A stretch of DNA of 5,739 nt from Promethearchaeia archaeon (lineage in GTDB: Archaea; Asgardarchaeota; Lokiarchaeia; Sigyniarchaeales; SOKP01): assembly GCA_029856295.1 (NCBI GenBank), contig JAHQWS010000164.1, forward strand, positions 1 through 5,739, given 5' to 3'. Made by a program: the position numbers and the translations under genes. Below the pieces are notes generated by a model. That model was given only the letters and a program-made list of their open reading frames with translations, was not told the DNA's origin and did no database searches. Of this stretch, positions 1-5,708 are shown in pieces; within the stretch, counting starts at the first letter, position 1, and each line of letters starts with the position of its first letter.

Positions 1-820
1 GAATATGATTAATACCAATTAAGATACTGCCTTTTAAAAGAGAATCTTCGGTCTCTCTTCCCGTTTCAAAGTTAAAAGAATAAAGGAGAATCCCACTTTT
101 GTGAAATATTATAAAATCATAAATCTTATTGGTAATTTCTATAAAGAGGTCTGGCTTTTTGATAATTTCATAAAGGAAAATAATAGCTGTAATTATATAA
201 GATATTAAATGGAGATATTTAAAAAATAAATTAGAAAAAATTAAGAACAATGCAAATGTGAAAATAACAACAGTAAAACATAAGGTATTGATTATTATTA
301 AACTTGCTAATATTTTTTCACGTATTTTTGAGAAGTTTATTAGCAAAATATACCACATTAAGATGATTAATGAACTCCCAAGTATTGTCATAAAAAATAA
401 TAAAAGAAAATTTTGAAAACTGAAATAATAGTTTAACCCAATTTTTTTTACTTCAAATATATTTACAAAGCAAACCAAATATACAATTATTCCTCCTAAG
501 AAGGAAAAAATAAAATAAGTCAAGAATTCAGTCTTTTTATAGCCAATGATAATCCCATGTAAAGAACTTAAAAATACTATAGCAAAAATACTAACGATTA
601 TTGCAGCATTCCATAAATTTAGGGCAGTTTCTTCATTAAAAATTACCATAGTTGAGAGACAGAGAAGAGTAATATATAAAATTCCAACAAATAAATAAAG
701 CAAGATAATAAGAATAATATTTATTCTAGAACCATATTTCTCACGATGGATAATAACATAACTAATAGCAGAGATCGAGATTATTATTGATGAAAATACC
801 AGAATCAAATCAGCAATCAT
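1..820 (-). CDS. Seven-helix membrane protein with start of a cytosolic C-terminal domain (partial, runs off left edge)
   Basis: Reading the minus strand from the ATG at 820-818 gives 273 codons with no stop up to the window edge, so the 3' end of the gene is missing. An in-frame stop lies 16 codons upstream and no other ATG falls between, which supports this start. Seven hydrophobic segments are visible at about residues 3-24, 33-58, 71-93, 98-120, 136-160, 170-197 and 203-220. Positive charges cluster after helices 1 (HREKYGSR), 3 (YKK), 5 (SKIREK) and 7 (KKPD), which predicts N-outside and C-inside. From about residue 222 the chain becomes soluble, with KSGILLYSFNFETG (241-254) and then DSLLKGSILIGINHI to the edge. 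That pattern resembles the start of the small longin/Roadblock-like or profilin-like sensory domains common in Asgard proteins, but this is inferred from memory and too little is present to be sure. The layout suggests a membrane sensor. Ligand and partners are unknown. Confidence 0.8.
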   Translation of the reverse strand, partial: MIADLILVFSSIIISISAISYVIIHREKYGSRINIILIILLYLFVGILYITLLCLSTMVIFNEETALNLWNAAIIVSIFAIVFLSSLHGIIIGYKKTEFLTYFIFSFLGGIIVYLVCFVNIFEVKKIGLNYYFSFQNFLLLFFMTILGSSLIILMWYILLINFSKIREKILASLIIINTLCFTVVIFTFALFLIFSNLFFKYLHLISYIITAIIFLYEIIKKPDLFIEITNKIYDFIIFHKSGILLYSFNFETGRETEDSLLKGSILIGINHI

Positions 821-912
821 ATTTATCAATATTTTAATATTTAGAACAAAGTGATTTCTTTTTTCTTAACTAGAATCATAAATGTTGTCATCATATAAAA
901 TTATTTTTTTTT

Positions 913-920
913 AAAAAAAA
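913..920 (-). terminator. T-tract after the TrmO-like gene
   Basis: On the minus strand a run of eight T starts six bases after the TAA stop of the TrmO-like gene. It is followed by nine A, because 904-920 reads T9A8 on the plus strand. Archaeal RNA polymerase commonly terminates at T-runs without a hairpin. The tract would separate this gene from the membrane-protein gene starting at 820. The remaining spacer, 821-903, is AT-rich and shows no gene. Confidence 0.4.
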
Positions 921-926
921 TAGAGA

Positions 927-1145
927 TTACCTAGTCATTTTTCTAATATTACCCTCTATCCAACCATGCTTGAGCGATTTTCTGCAGTCAAATTCATTAA
1001 CATAAGGTTTAATATATAAAATTGGCGTTTTATCCAAAATATCAAAGTTTTTAATCTCAATATTATGTTTTGTAATTTTTAAAATTTCATTGTTGGGAAA
1101 CTTTCGATCTTCAAGGGATTTTAGATCTTTTTTTGTGATTTCCAT
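927..1145 (-). CDS. trmO: C-terminal fragment of a TrmO/TsaA-type tRNA methyltransferase (probable relic)
   Basis: This 72-residue product carries the hallmark C-terminal end of the TrmO (TsaA/YaeB) family, which uses SAM to N6-methylate threonylcarbamoyladenosine at position 37 of tRNA. ILKITKHNIEIKNFDILDK, TPILYIKPYV and the downstream GWIEG align by eye with the family pattern of a DxLDGTPxLDIKPYxPxFD block followed by GWxEGK. Family members are usually about 130 residues or more. The N-terminal barrel with the conserved SPHRPNPIG region that binds SAM is absent. A TGA lies five codons upstream of the ATG, and no frame of the spacer up to 1240 shows the missing part. Two family positions have drifted (DGTP to DKTP, LDIKPY to LYIKPY). 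It is therefore unlikely to be an active methyltransferase. It may be a decaying remnant, although an AT-rich box near 1168-1179 could still drive it. I am confident of the family resemblance and less sure that a protein is made. Confidence 0.6.
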   Translation of the reverse strand: MEITKKDLKSLEDRKFPNNEILKITKHNIEIKNFDILDKTPILYIKPYVNEFDCRKSLKHGWIEGNIRKMTR

Positions 1146-1167
1146 AGTATTATTAACTCACAGTCGG

Positions 1168-1179
1168 TAAAAATAATTA
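1168..1179 (-). promoter_or_regulatory. Candidate TATA box for the TrmO-like gene
   Basis: On the minus strand this AT-only stretch (TAATTATTTTTA) is centred about 28 bases upstream of the ATG at 1145. That is where an archaeal TATA box would sit for a leaderless transcript. The match is by position and composition only, and AT-only stretches are common in this DNA. Confidence 0.25.
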
Positions 1180-1210
1180 CCCTGTATTAAAGTACAAATA
1201 ATAAAAAAGA

Positions 1211-1220
1211 AATAAATTAT
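1211..1220 (+). promoter_or_regulatory. Candidate TATA box for the DNA methyltransferase gene
   Basis: AATAAATTAT, preceded by a purine-rich AAAAAAGA that could serve as a BRE, is centred about 26 bases upstream of the ATG at 1241. No Shine-Dalgarno sequence precedes that ATG (the bases just before it are CCTAAG), so a leaderless mRNA starting at or near the ATG is plausible. The 95-base spacer from 1146 to 1240 would thus be a divergent promoter region shared with the TrmO-like gene. Confidence 0.3.
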
Positions 1221-1240
1221 CAAAATTACATAATCCTAAG

Positions 1241-3106
1241 ATGGATAATTTTTTAGAATACTTGAAAAAGGAAAAAATCATCGAAAATATCATTGAATTA
1301 TATAGTACCAACTTAAAAGGGAGTAGTAATATAAATTTTCTAAATGAGATTAAAGAATACTTATCTAAAACTACTAAACTCGATGAAGATTCTGATATTG
1401 ATGTTTTTGGGAATATTCATCAAAGATATCTAAATCATTATGAGAAAAAAGTGTTAGGAGAATTTTATACTCCTCAATCAGTTGTAAATTACATTTTAGA
1501 TTCCACTGGATACACAGACACTAACAATATTGAAAATAAAAAGCTGATTGATATTAGTTGCGGCTCAGGAAGTTTTATCATTCAAGCAATAAGGAGACTA
1601 ATACATCGCTATCTGAAGATTTTAAACTATGAAAATCTTTCTGATTTAACCTTAGAAGAGATGAAAAACATTGTTTTAAGTGTTAGAAAAAACATTTACG
1701 GGGTTGATATTAATCCAATTGCATGTATTTTGTGTCAGCTTAACATTCATTATGAATTATACAAGATATTAGAATTTATCCGAGACTTTGATGAAAAATA
1801 TAGATTATCTACATTTAAGATTAAAAATATTAACTCTTTAGGGCTAGATTATTACGAACAATATGATTTTGTTGTCGGGAATCCACCCTATTTGTTTATT
1901 AGGGACATTCAAAGTGAGCATAGGAAACTAATTGAGACAGGAGCTTTGAAAACTAACAAGGGTCAATATGATTATTATCAGCTTTTTATCGAATTAGGAA
2001 TAAGATTTCTACAAAATGGGGGAAACCTTGGTTATATTATACCTGATTCTCTTTTAGCGTTGTCTCATCGTTCAATCGCTAGAAAATATATTTATAATAC
2101 AACAAAAATCAAGGAGATATATTACACTGGTCCAAAATTCGAAGATCCCGTTGTTTCTAATATCATAATTGTTTTACAAAAAGAGAACGATGAAGAGAAA
2201 AGAGAGAAAAATACAATCAATATAAAATTATCAAATAACCAAACTAAGCAATTACATCAAATTTCAATAAAGAAATGGGATTTTAAGTTCTTAGTCCATC
2301 TAAATGACATTGATGATTCTATTATTGAACAGATAAATACGAATTTCCCGAAACTGAAGGATTTAAATAAAGAAAATGGTTTTATCATACTTTTAAGTAG
2401 AGGTGTAGAACTAGCGAAGATTGGAGAAATTATTTACTGTAAAAAGTGTCAGCTTTATTTCCCAATACCTAAAAAACATTTAATTTGTCCAGTATGTAAA
2501 TCTAAGTTAAAACTTGAGCATATAGAGAAAATTATTTATCCTAAACTTCCCAAGGATAAAAAAGGAGATTTTAAAAAGTTTCTATACTCTATTAATCGAT
2601 ATCAGATAAAGGATAAAAAGTATATTGACGTAAGCAAAGATGGTATTAATTATAAGGATTTAACAATCTATGAAGATCGAATTGTGATTAGGCAACTGAG
2701 TCAAAATAACTTGATATGCGCCACTTACGACCAAGATTTCTCAATTACCTCTCAATCGTTTTATAATCTTAAAATTGTACAATCTCCATTAGAAGAATTC
2801 AATCATTATTATCTACTTGGTATTATTAATTCTCAATTATTATCCTATTATTTTATCAAATCCTTTGGGTCCTATAAAAAGCTATTTCCTCGAATTTTAA
2901 TTGAGAAGATCAAGCAATTGCCTATCAAAATTCCTAAAATAGCCAAGGAAAGAGAAGTGGCTAAAATCATTATCGATAAAATAAAAAAATTACTTATTAA
3001 TTATGATGAAAAGATTCAAAATGGTGTTGATTCACTAGTTTTTGATTTATATGGTATTAGTACGGAATATAGAAAATATATATCAAATGTATTAGAAAAA
3101 GGCTAA
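1241..3106 (+). CDS. N6-adenine DNA methyltransferase, Eco57I/TaqI-like, with zinc-ribbon insertion
   Basis: This 621-residue protein is predicted to transfer a methyl group from SAM to adenine N6 in a specific DNA site. Motifs appear in the gamma-class order: GEFYTP (73-78, motif X), DISCGSGSF (104-112, motif I, SAM binding), GVDINP (154-159, motif II) and the catalytic NPPY (214-217, motif IV). These are followed by the GQYDYYQLFIELGIRFLQNG and GYIIPDSLL (264-272) stretches typical of the Eco57I family. The C-terminal half looks like a TaqI-type target recognition domain: YEDRIVIRQL (477-486), LLGIINSQLLSYYF (525-538), FPRILIEKIKQLPI (549-562). Between them lies CxxC-x12-CxxC (C400, C403, C416, C419), a likely zinc ribbon. 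The first 70 residues are too short for a PD-(D/E)XK nuclease, so it is methyltransferase-only rather than a type IIG fusion. No restriction or specificity gene adjoins it. It may be a solitary epigenetic enzyme or half of a dispersed system. The target sequence cannot be predicted. Confidence 0.92.
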   Translation: MDNFLEYLKKEKIIENIIELYSTNLKGSSNINFLNEIKEYLSKTTKLDEDSDIDVFGNIHQRYLNHYEKKVLGEFYTPQSVVNYILDSTGYTDTNNIENKKLIDISCGSGSFIIQAIRRLIHRYLKILNYENLSDLTLEEMKNIVLSVRKNIYGVDINPIACILCQLNIHYELYKILEFIRDFDEKYRLSTFKIKNINSLGLDYYEQYDFVVGNPPYLFIRDIQSEHRKLIETGALKTNKGQYDYYQLFIELGIRFLQNGGNLGYIIPDSLLALSHRSIARKYIYNTTKIKEIYYTGPKFEDPVVSNIIIVLQKENDEEKREKNTINIKLSNNQTKQLHQISIKKWDFKFLVHLNDIDDSIIEQINTNFPKLKDLNKENGFIILLSRGVELAKIGEIIYCKKCQLYFPIPKKHLICPVCKSKLKLEHIEKIIYPKLPKDKKGDFKKFLYSINRYQIKDKKYIDVSKDGINYKDLTIYEDRIVIRQLSQNNLICATYDQDFSITSQSFYNLKIVQSPLEEFNHYYLLGIINSQLLSYYFIKSFGSYKKLFPRILIEKIKQLPIKIPKIAKEREVAKIIIDKIKKLLINYDEKIQNGVDSLVFDLYGISTEYRKYISNVLEKG

Positions 3107-3117
3107 ATTTGATATAT
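3078..3117. repeat. 11-bp inverted repeat around the methyltransferase stop codon
   Basis: ATATATCAAAT at 3078-3088 is the exact reverse complement of ATTTGATATAT at 3107-3117. The 18-base spacer between them contains the TAA stop. A transcript could fold into a weak, almost all A-U stem here. No T-run follows, so it is not a classical terminator. In DNA this AT-rich one such repeat could arise by chance. Confidence 0.35.
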
Positions 3118-3130
3118 CCTAAATAATATA

Positions 3131-3145
3131 CAAGTTTAAAACTTG
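3131..3145. repeat. 15-base palindrome upstream of hisB
   Basis: CAAGTTTAAAACTTG is a perfect palindrome with 7-bp arms and one central base. It lies about 85-100 bases before the hisB start and upstream of the likely hisB promoter. Its symmetry would suit a dimeric regulator, but only this copy was seen and chance is a fair explanation. The rest of the 3107-3229 spacer is plain AT-rich DNA. Confidence 0.25.
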
Positions 3146-3179
3146 ATATCATTATTAATAAAATGTAAATTAATTTAAT

Positions 3180-3189
3180 CATTTATTAT
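3180..3189 (+). promoter_or_regulatory. Candidate TATA box for hisB
   Basis: CATTTATTAT is centred about 45 bases upstream of the hisB ATG. Transcription starting about 26 bases downstream, near 3211, would give a short leader that still includes the weak ribosome-binding site at 3217-3223. This is inferred from spacing only. Confidence 0.25.
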
Positions 3190-3216
3190 CTCATAGATCA
3201 ACAAATTAATTTTTTT

Positions 3217-3223
3217 GAAGTGA
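3217..3223 (+). promoter_or_regulatory. Shine-Dalgarno-like site for hisB
   Basis: GAAGTGA differs by one base from the GAGGTGA core complementary to the 3' end of 16S rRNA. It sits six bases before the ATG at 3230. It is the clearest ribosome-binding site in the window, and with the in-frame TGA at 3221-3223 it fixes the hisB start. Confidence 0.4.
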
Positions 3224-3229
3224 ACTGAG

Positions 3230-3802
3230 ATGAGGAAATCAAAAAAGACCAGAAAAACTGCTGAAACAGATATATTAGTTGAATTAAATTTAGATGGCAC
3301 AGGTAAATTCGAAATAACAACTGGGCTTAAATTTATGGATCACATGTTAATATTATTAACAAGACATTCTGGAATTGATTTAAAAGTTAATGCTTCAGGA
3401 GATTTAACGCACCATATCATTGAAGACATTGGAATTTTACTTGGTGATTGTTTTCTCAGTGCATTAGGAGATAAAAAAGGAATTAATAGATATGGATCAG
3501 CTCTTATTCCAATGGATGATTCACTCGCCAGATGTGTAATAGATTTCTCAAGTAGAAAAACTTTAGTTTTGGAACTTAATTTGAACGAAGAATGCAATAT
3601 AGAAGATGTTGCGATTGAAGATATAAGACATTTTTTTAATTCTTTTGCTGAAAATGCTAAGATGAACTTACATCTCCATGTTCTTTACGGAGAAGATCAA
3701 CATCATAAGGTTGAAGCTGCCTTTAAAGCATTAGCAAGGGCTATAAGAGAGGCAATAAAAATAACTTCGAGTGAAATTCCATCAACTAAAGGAGTTCTTT
3801 AA
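3230..3802 (+). CDS. hisB: Imidazoleglycerol-phosphate dehydratase (HisB)
   Basis: HisB (EC 4.2.1.19) dehydrates imidazoleglycerol phosphate to imidazole-acetol phosphate in cytosolic histidine biosynthesis, acting as a manganese-dependent oligomer. The 190-residue length fits a stand-alone enzyme without the phosphatase domain fused in some bacteria. Family marks run in order: RKTAETDILVELNLDGTG (8-25), TGLKFMDHML (31-40), the first metal-binding HHxxE (H61, H62, E65), PMDDSLAR (94-101), IRHFFNSFAENA (132-143), the second HHxxE (H158, H159, E162) in a QHHKVEAAFKALARA stretch, and the C-terminal EIPSTKGVL. The first metal motif reads GDLTHHIIED, about three residues shorter than the common GDLxxDDHHTVED, and it lacks the acidic residues before HH. 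All other signatures look intact, so the enzyme is probably active. An in-frame TGA three codons before the ATG fixes the start. No other histidine gene is present in the window. Confidence 0.96.
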   Translation: MRKSKKTRKTAETDILVELNLDGTGKFEITTGLKFMDHMLILLTRHSGIDLKVNASGDLTHHIIEDIGILLGDCFLSALGDKKGINRYGSALIPMDDSLARCVIDFSSRKTLVLELNLNEECNIEDVAIEDIRHFFNSFAENAKMNLHLHVLYGEDQHHKVEAAFKALARAIREAIKITSSEIPSTKGVL

Positions 3803-3832
3803 TCGTTTAGAAAATTTCCACTATTACGTCAA

Positions 3833-3860
3833 TTTTATTTTTTATGCAACCTTTTTATTT
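3833..3860 (+). terminator. T-rich tracts after hisB
   Basis: Two T-rich runs (TTTTATTTTTT at 3833-3843 and TTTTTATTT at 3852-3860) follow the hisB stop by 31 and 50 bases without a strong hairpin. Runs like these can terminate archaeal transcription, which would separate hisB from the membrane-protein gene. Confidence 0.4.
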
Positions 3861-3885
3861 AAGAACATCTAATATTTTTTTATTC

Positions 3886-3893
3886 ATATAATA
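3886..3893 (+). promoter_or_regulatory. Candidate TATA box for the ten-helix membrane protein gene
   Basis: ATATAATA is centred about 24-25 bases upstream of the ATG at 3914, so transcription would start at or next to the start codon. Nearby ATGs at 3901 and 3909 are in other frames. No convincing Shine-Dalgarno site is present, which fits a leaderless mRNA. Confidence 0.35.
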
Positions 3894-3913
3894 TTTTTTT
3901 ATGGGAAAATGGT

Positions 3914-5158
3914 ATGGGATTAAAAGATTTAAAAGGACTTTTAAAAAAAGAAAATCACTTTTTCTTAATTCTAATTATTTGGCTCTTAGTTGGCTATACT
4001 TTTCTTCAATTTAATTTTGAATTTCAAGTGTTTGGTTTTGTTATTAATGGAATTATTATATATTTTCCATTATTAATCATATGCATAGTTTTATTCTTGA
4101 TTGCTTTCTTTTTGCAGGCGGATATTAAAAAATTAACCCGGAACACTATTCTAAAAGGGATAGGTTTTTTAATTATAGTTATAATTATATTTATGTTTAT
4201 AGGAGCAGAAATATTATTTCTTATAGGATTAGTCTCCTTCATTGTTTCATTTATTTTTTATATATTCATCACATCAATATTTACAATGTATTATATATAC
4301 AGCTACGGTATTTCGATGGATGAAACTTTCTATAAAATGCCAACTCCAATCGCTTTTACGTGGAGATGGATTATCTTTATAGTGGGGATTGCAGCTGCTG
4401 TTGCTTTAATATTATTTATTGGGGCTGTATCTGTCGGTACAACAAAAATTAGTGTGATTATAAAAGTTGGAAAACAAGAACTTCTTATTCATAGATTCGT
4501 TGAAATTATTCCATACATAATAATTGGAATAATAATTGGTTTAACAGCAATTTCTTTATTGGCATTAATATTGCAAAAAAATCATCCATTTAACGCCTGG
4601 TTAGGAATTTTCGTTTTATTTTCCGCTCTATATGGGGCTGTTCTCATGATTAACGCTTTTTTAGGAGGTGAAGTAGCTAATGTTAGTCCTATTTTAGATA
4701 ACCCCGTTACTTATTTCATATTATTTATTTTTGATGTCTTTCTGATTTTATATACAATCAGTTGCCTGATTGGAAGCAAAGCAGAGATAATTTTAGACCT
4801 AAAAATATTTAAACCTATAAAACCAGATGGTGTCTTGATTTTTTTGATTTTATGTAAAGTTGCTTATGAATTTGGTACTTTTTTTCTTGCTGATAATAAA
4901 ATTATTGGTGTAAACGCCGTTTTATTAAAAAACATTTTAGTATTCTTTTTGTTCTTACCTCTGATGGTAATAATGGGCTTAGCCGGGATATTACAGTACG
5001 ATAAAATAAAAAAAGAAAGAAAGGACGAAAAGATAGAAAAAAAAGCGCGAAAATCGAGAGATACTGAAAGAAAGAGAAGAATGGAAGAGAGAGAAAAAGA
5101 AAGGATAGCACTTGAAAAACAAAGAGAAAAAGAAAGAAAAAAAAAAAGTAAGAAATAA
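3914..5158 (+). CDS. Polytopic membrane protein (about ten helices) with charged C-terminal tail, function unknown
   Basis: I do not recognise a family. The 414-residue protein has about ten hydrophobic segments, near residues 16-33, 46-68, 82-100, 102-128, 152-172, 198-220, 228-250, 265-287, 306-325 and 338-360. There is no cleavable signal peptide; the first 15 residues are short and basic (GLKDLKGLLKKENH). Residues 363-414 form a soluble tail made almost entirely of Lys, Arg and Glu. It probably forms a single long helix or coiled coil and, by the positive-inside rule, lies in the cytosol. There it could bind nucleic acid, acidic lipid or a partner protein, though this is inference. No transporter, protease or enzyme motif stands out, and charged residues within the membrane segments are few. 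The gene has its own likely promoter and T-tracts before it, so it is probably not co-transcribed with hisB. The gene is surely real; its role is open. Confidence 0.85.
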   Translation: MGLKDLKGLLKKENHFFLILIIWLLVGYTFLQFNFEFQVFGFVINGIIIYFPLLIICIVLFLIAFFLQADIKKLTRNTILKGIGFLIIVIIIFMFIGAEILFLIGLVSFIVSFIFYIFITSIFTMYYIYSYGISMDETFYKMPTPIAFTWRWIIFIVGIAAAVALILFIGAVSVGTTKISVIIKVGKQELLIHRFVEIIPYIIIGIIIGLTAISLLALILQKNHPFNAWLGIFVLFSALYGAVLMINAFLGGEVANVSPILDNPVTYFILFIFDVFLILYTISCLIGSKAEIILDLKIFKPIKPDGVLIFLILCKVAYEFGTFFLADNKIIGVNAVLLKNILVFFLFLPLMVIMGLAGILQYDKIKKERKDEKIEKKARKSRDTERKRRMEEREKERIALEKQREKERKKKSKK

Positions 5159-5315
5159 TAATAAGTTATCTCACAAGAAAATATTACTTGGGATAATTAC
5201 GATTAAATGATTGAATTTCATGGACTTTATAAGAAATTAAAGATCTATTATAATAACATAAAGATTGCGTTATATGTTGATTTAATTTTGAAGTTTTAAC
5301 AACTGTAGAACAAGA

Positions 5316-5708
5316 ATGAAATCTGCGCTTAACTTGTGTTTTATACCATCCGAATATTGGATTGAAGCCTTGAGTGAATTTACACTAATTGATAATGAAA
5401 AACCTCTTCCTAAAGATGTAAATTTTTTTTTGTTATGGTCTTCCTCAAATAGTTCTGAAGAAGATATAGTTAAAAAAATTAATCTTATTTTTCCAAGCAT
5501 CCCTGTTAATAAGCTAAGAACATGTAAGATTAATCTTGCTTTGCCCTCAGATGAAAAATTCTTCAAAATCAAATCCATTTTAGGGAAAATTATACCTATT
5601 CCACCTGCTATAAAATTATTATATCAATTAAATATTATAGAAGGAGTTGATCTAGGTTTCAGCGATTCTATTAAAACTTACGCATTTTTAACAAAATTGA
5701 TTTTTTAA
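5316..5708 (+). CDS. Hypothetical 130-residue protein
   Basis: No family is recognised. The product has a mixed alpha/beta, soluble look. It has no signal peptide and no clear membrane helix, although residues 89-105 (LGKIIPIPPAIKLLYQL) are fairly hydrophobic. Acidic and polar residues (SSSNSSEED, 42-50) separate an N-terminal part from a C-terminal part ending TYAFLTKLIF. The residue mix, rich in Ile, Lys, Asp and Asn, matches the neighbouring genes. An overlapping antisense frame at 5282-5578 is Ser/Leu-rich and looks like a shadow. The ATG at 5316 is the first in a frame opened by a TGA at 5289-5291. There is no Shine-Dalgarno site; an AT-rich TTTAATTTT at 5281-5289 could be a TATA box. 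The gene follows the membrane protein by 157 bases on the same strand. It could be the end of a longer ancestral protein, but nothing upstream supports that. Confidence 0.6.
   Translation: MKSALNLCFIPSEYWIEALSEFTLIDNEKPLPKDVNFFLLWSSSNSSEEDIVKKINLIFPSIPVNKLRTCKINLALPSDEKFFKIKSILGKIIPIPPAIKLLYQLNIIEGVDLGFSDSIKTYAFLTKLIF

Noticed and set aside
888..894. Box C-like ATGATGA on the minus strand, as in C/D guide RNAs
   Set aside because: No CTGA box D follows at a suitable distance, so no C/D RNA can be supported.
1241..1450. Possible nuclease domain at the N-terminus of the methyltransferase, which would make it type IIG
   Set aside because: Only about 70 residues precede motif X, and no PD-(D/E)XK pattern is visible.
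3340..3597. Antisense open frame inside hisB
   Set aside because: hisB is unmistakable on the other strand; this is a shadow with no recognisable protein features.
4024..4242. Antisense open frame inside the ten-helix protein gene
   Set aside because: Its Ile/Asn-rich product mirrors the AT-rich membrane-helix codons; it is a shadow.
4902..5111. Antisense open frame rich in Phe, Leu and Ser opposite the charged tail
   Set aside because: The composition is the expected complement of Lys/Glu codons; no independent support.
5207..5299. 30-residue plus-strand open frame (begins MIEFHGLYKK) between the last two genes
   Set aside because: Too short to separate from chance in AT-rich DNA, with no ribosome-binding site. 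It is in a different frame from the 5316 gene and not a convincing frameshifted extension.
5282..5578. Antisense open frame opposite the 130-residue gene
   Set aside because: Ser/Leu-rich product with no family resemblance; the plus-strand frame has the residue mix of neighbouring genes.
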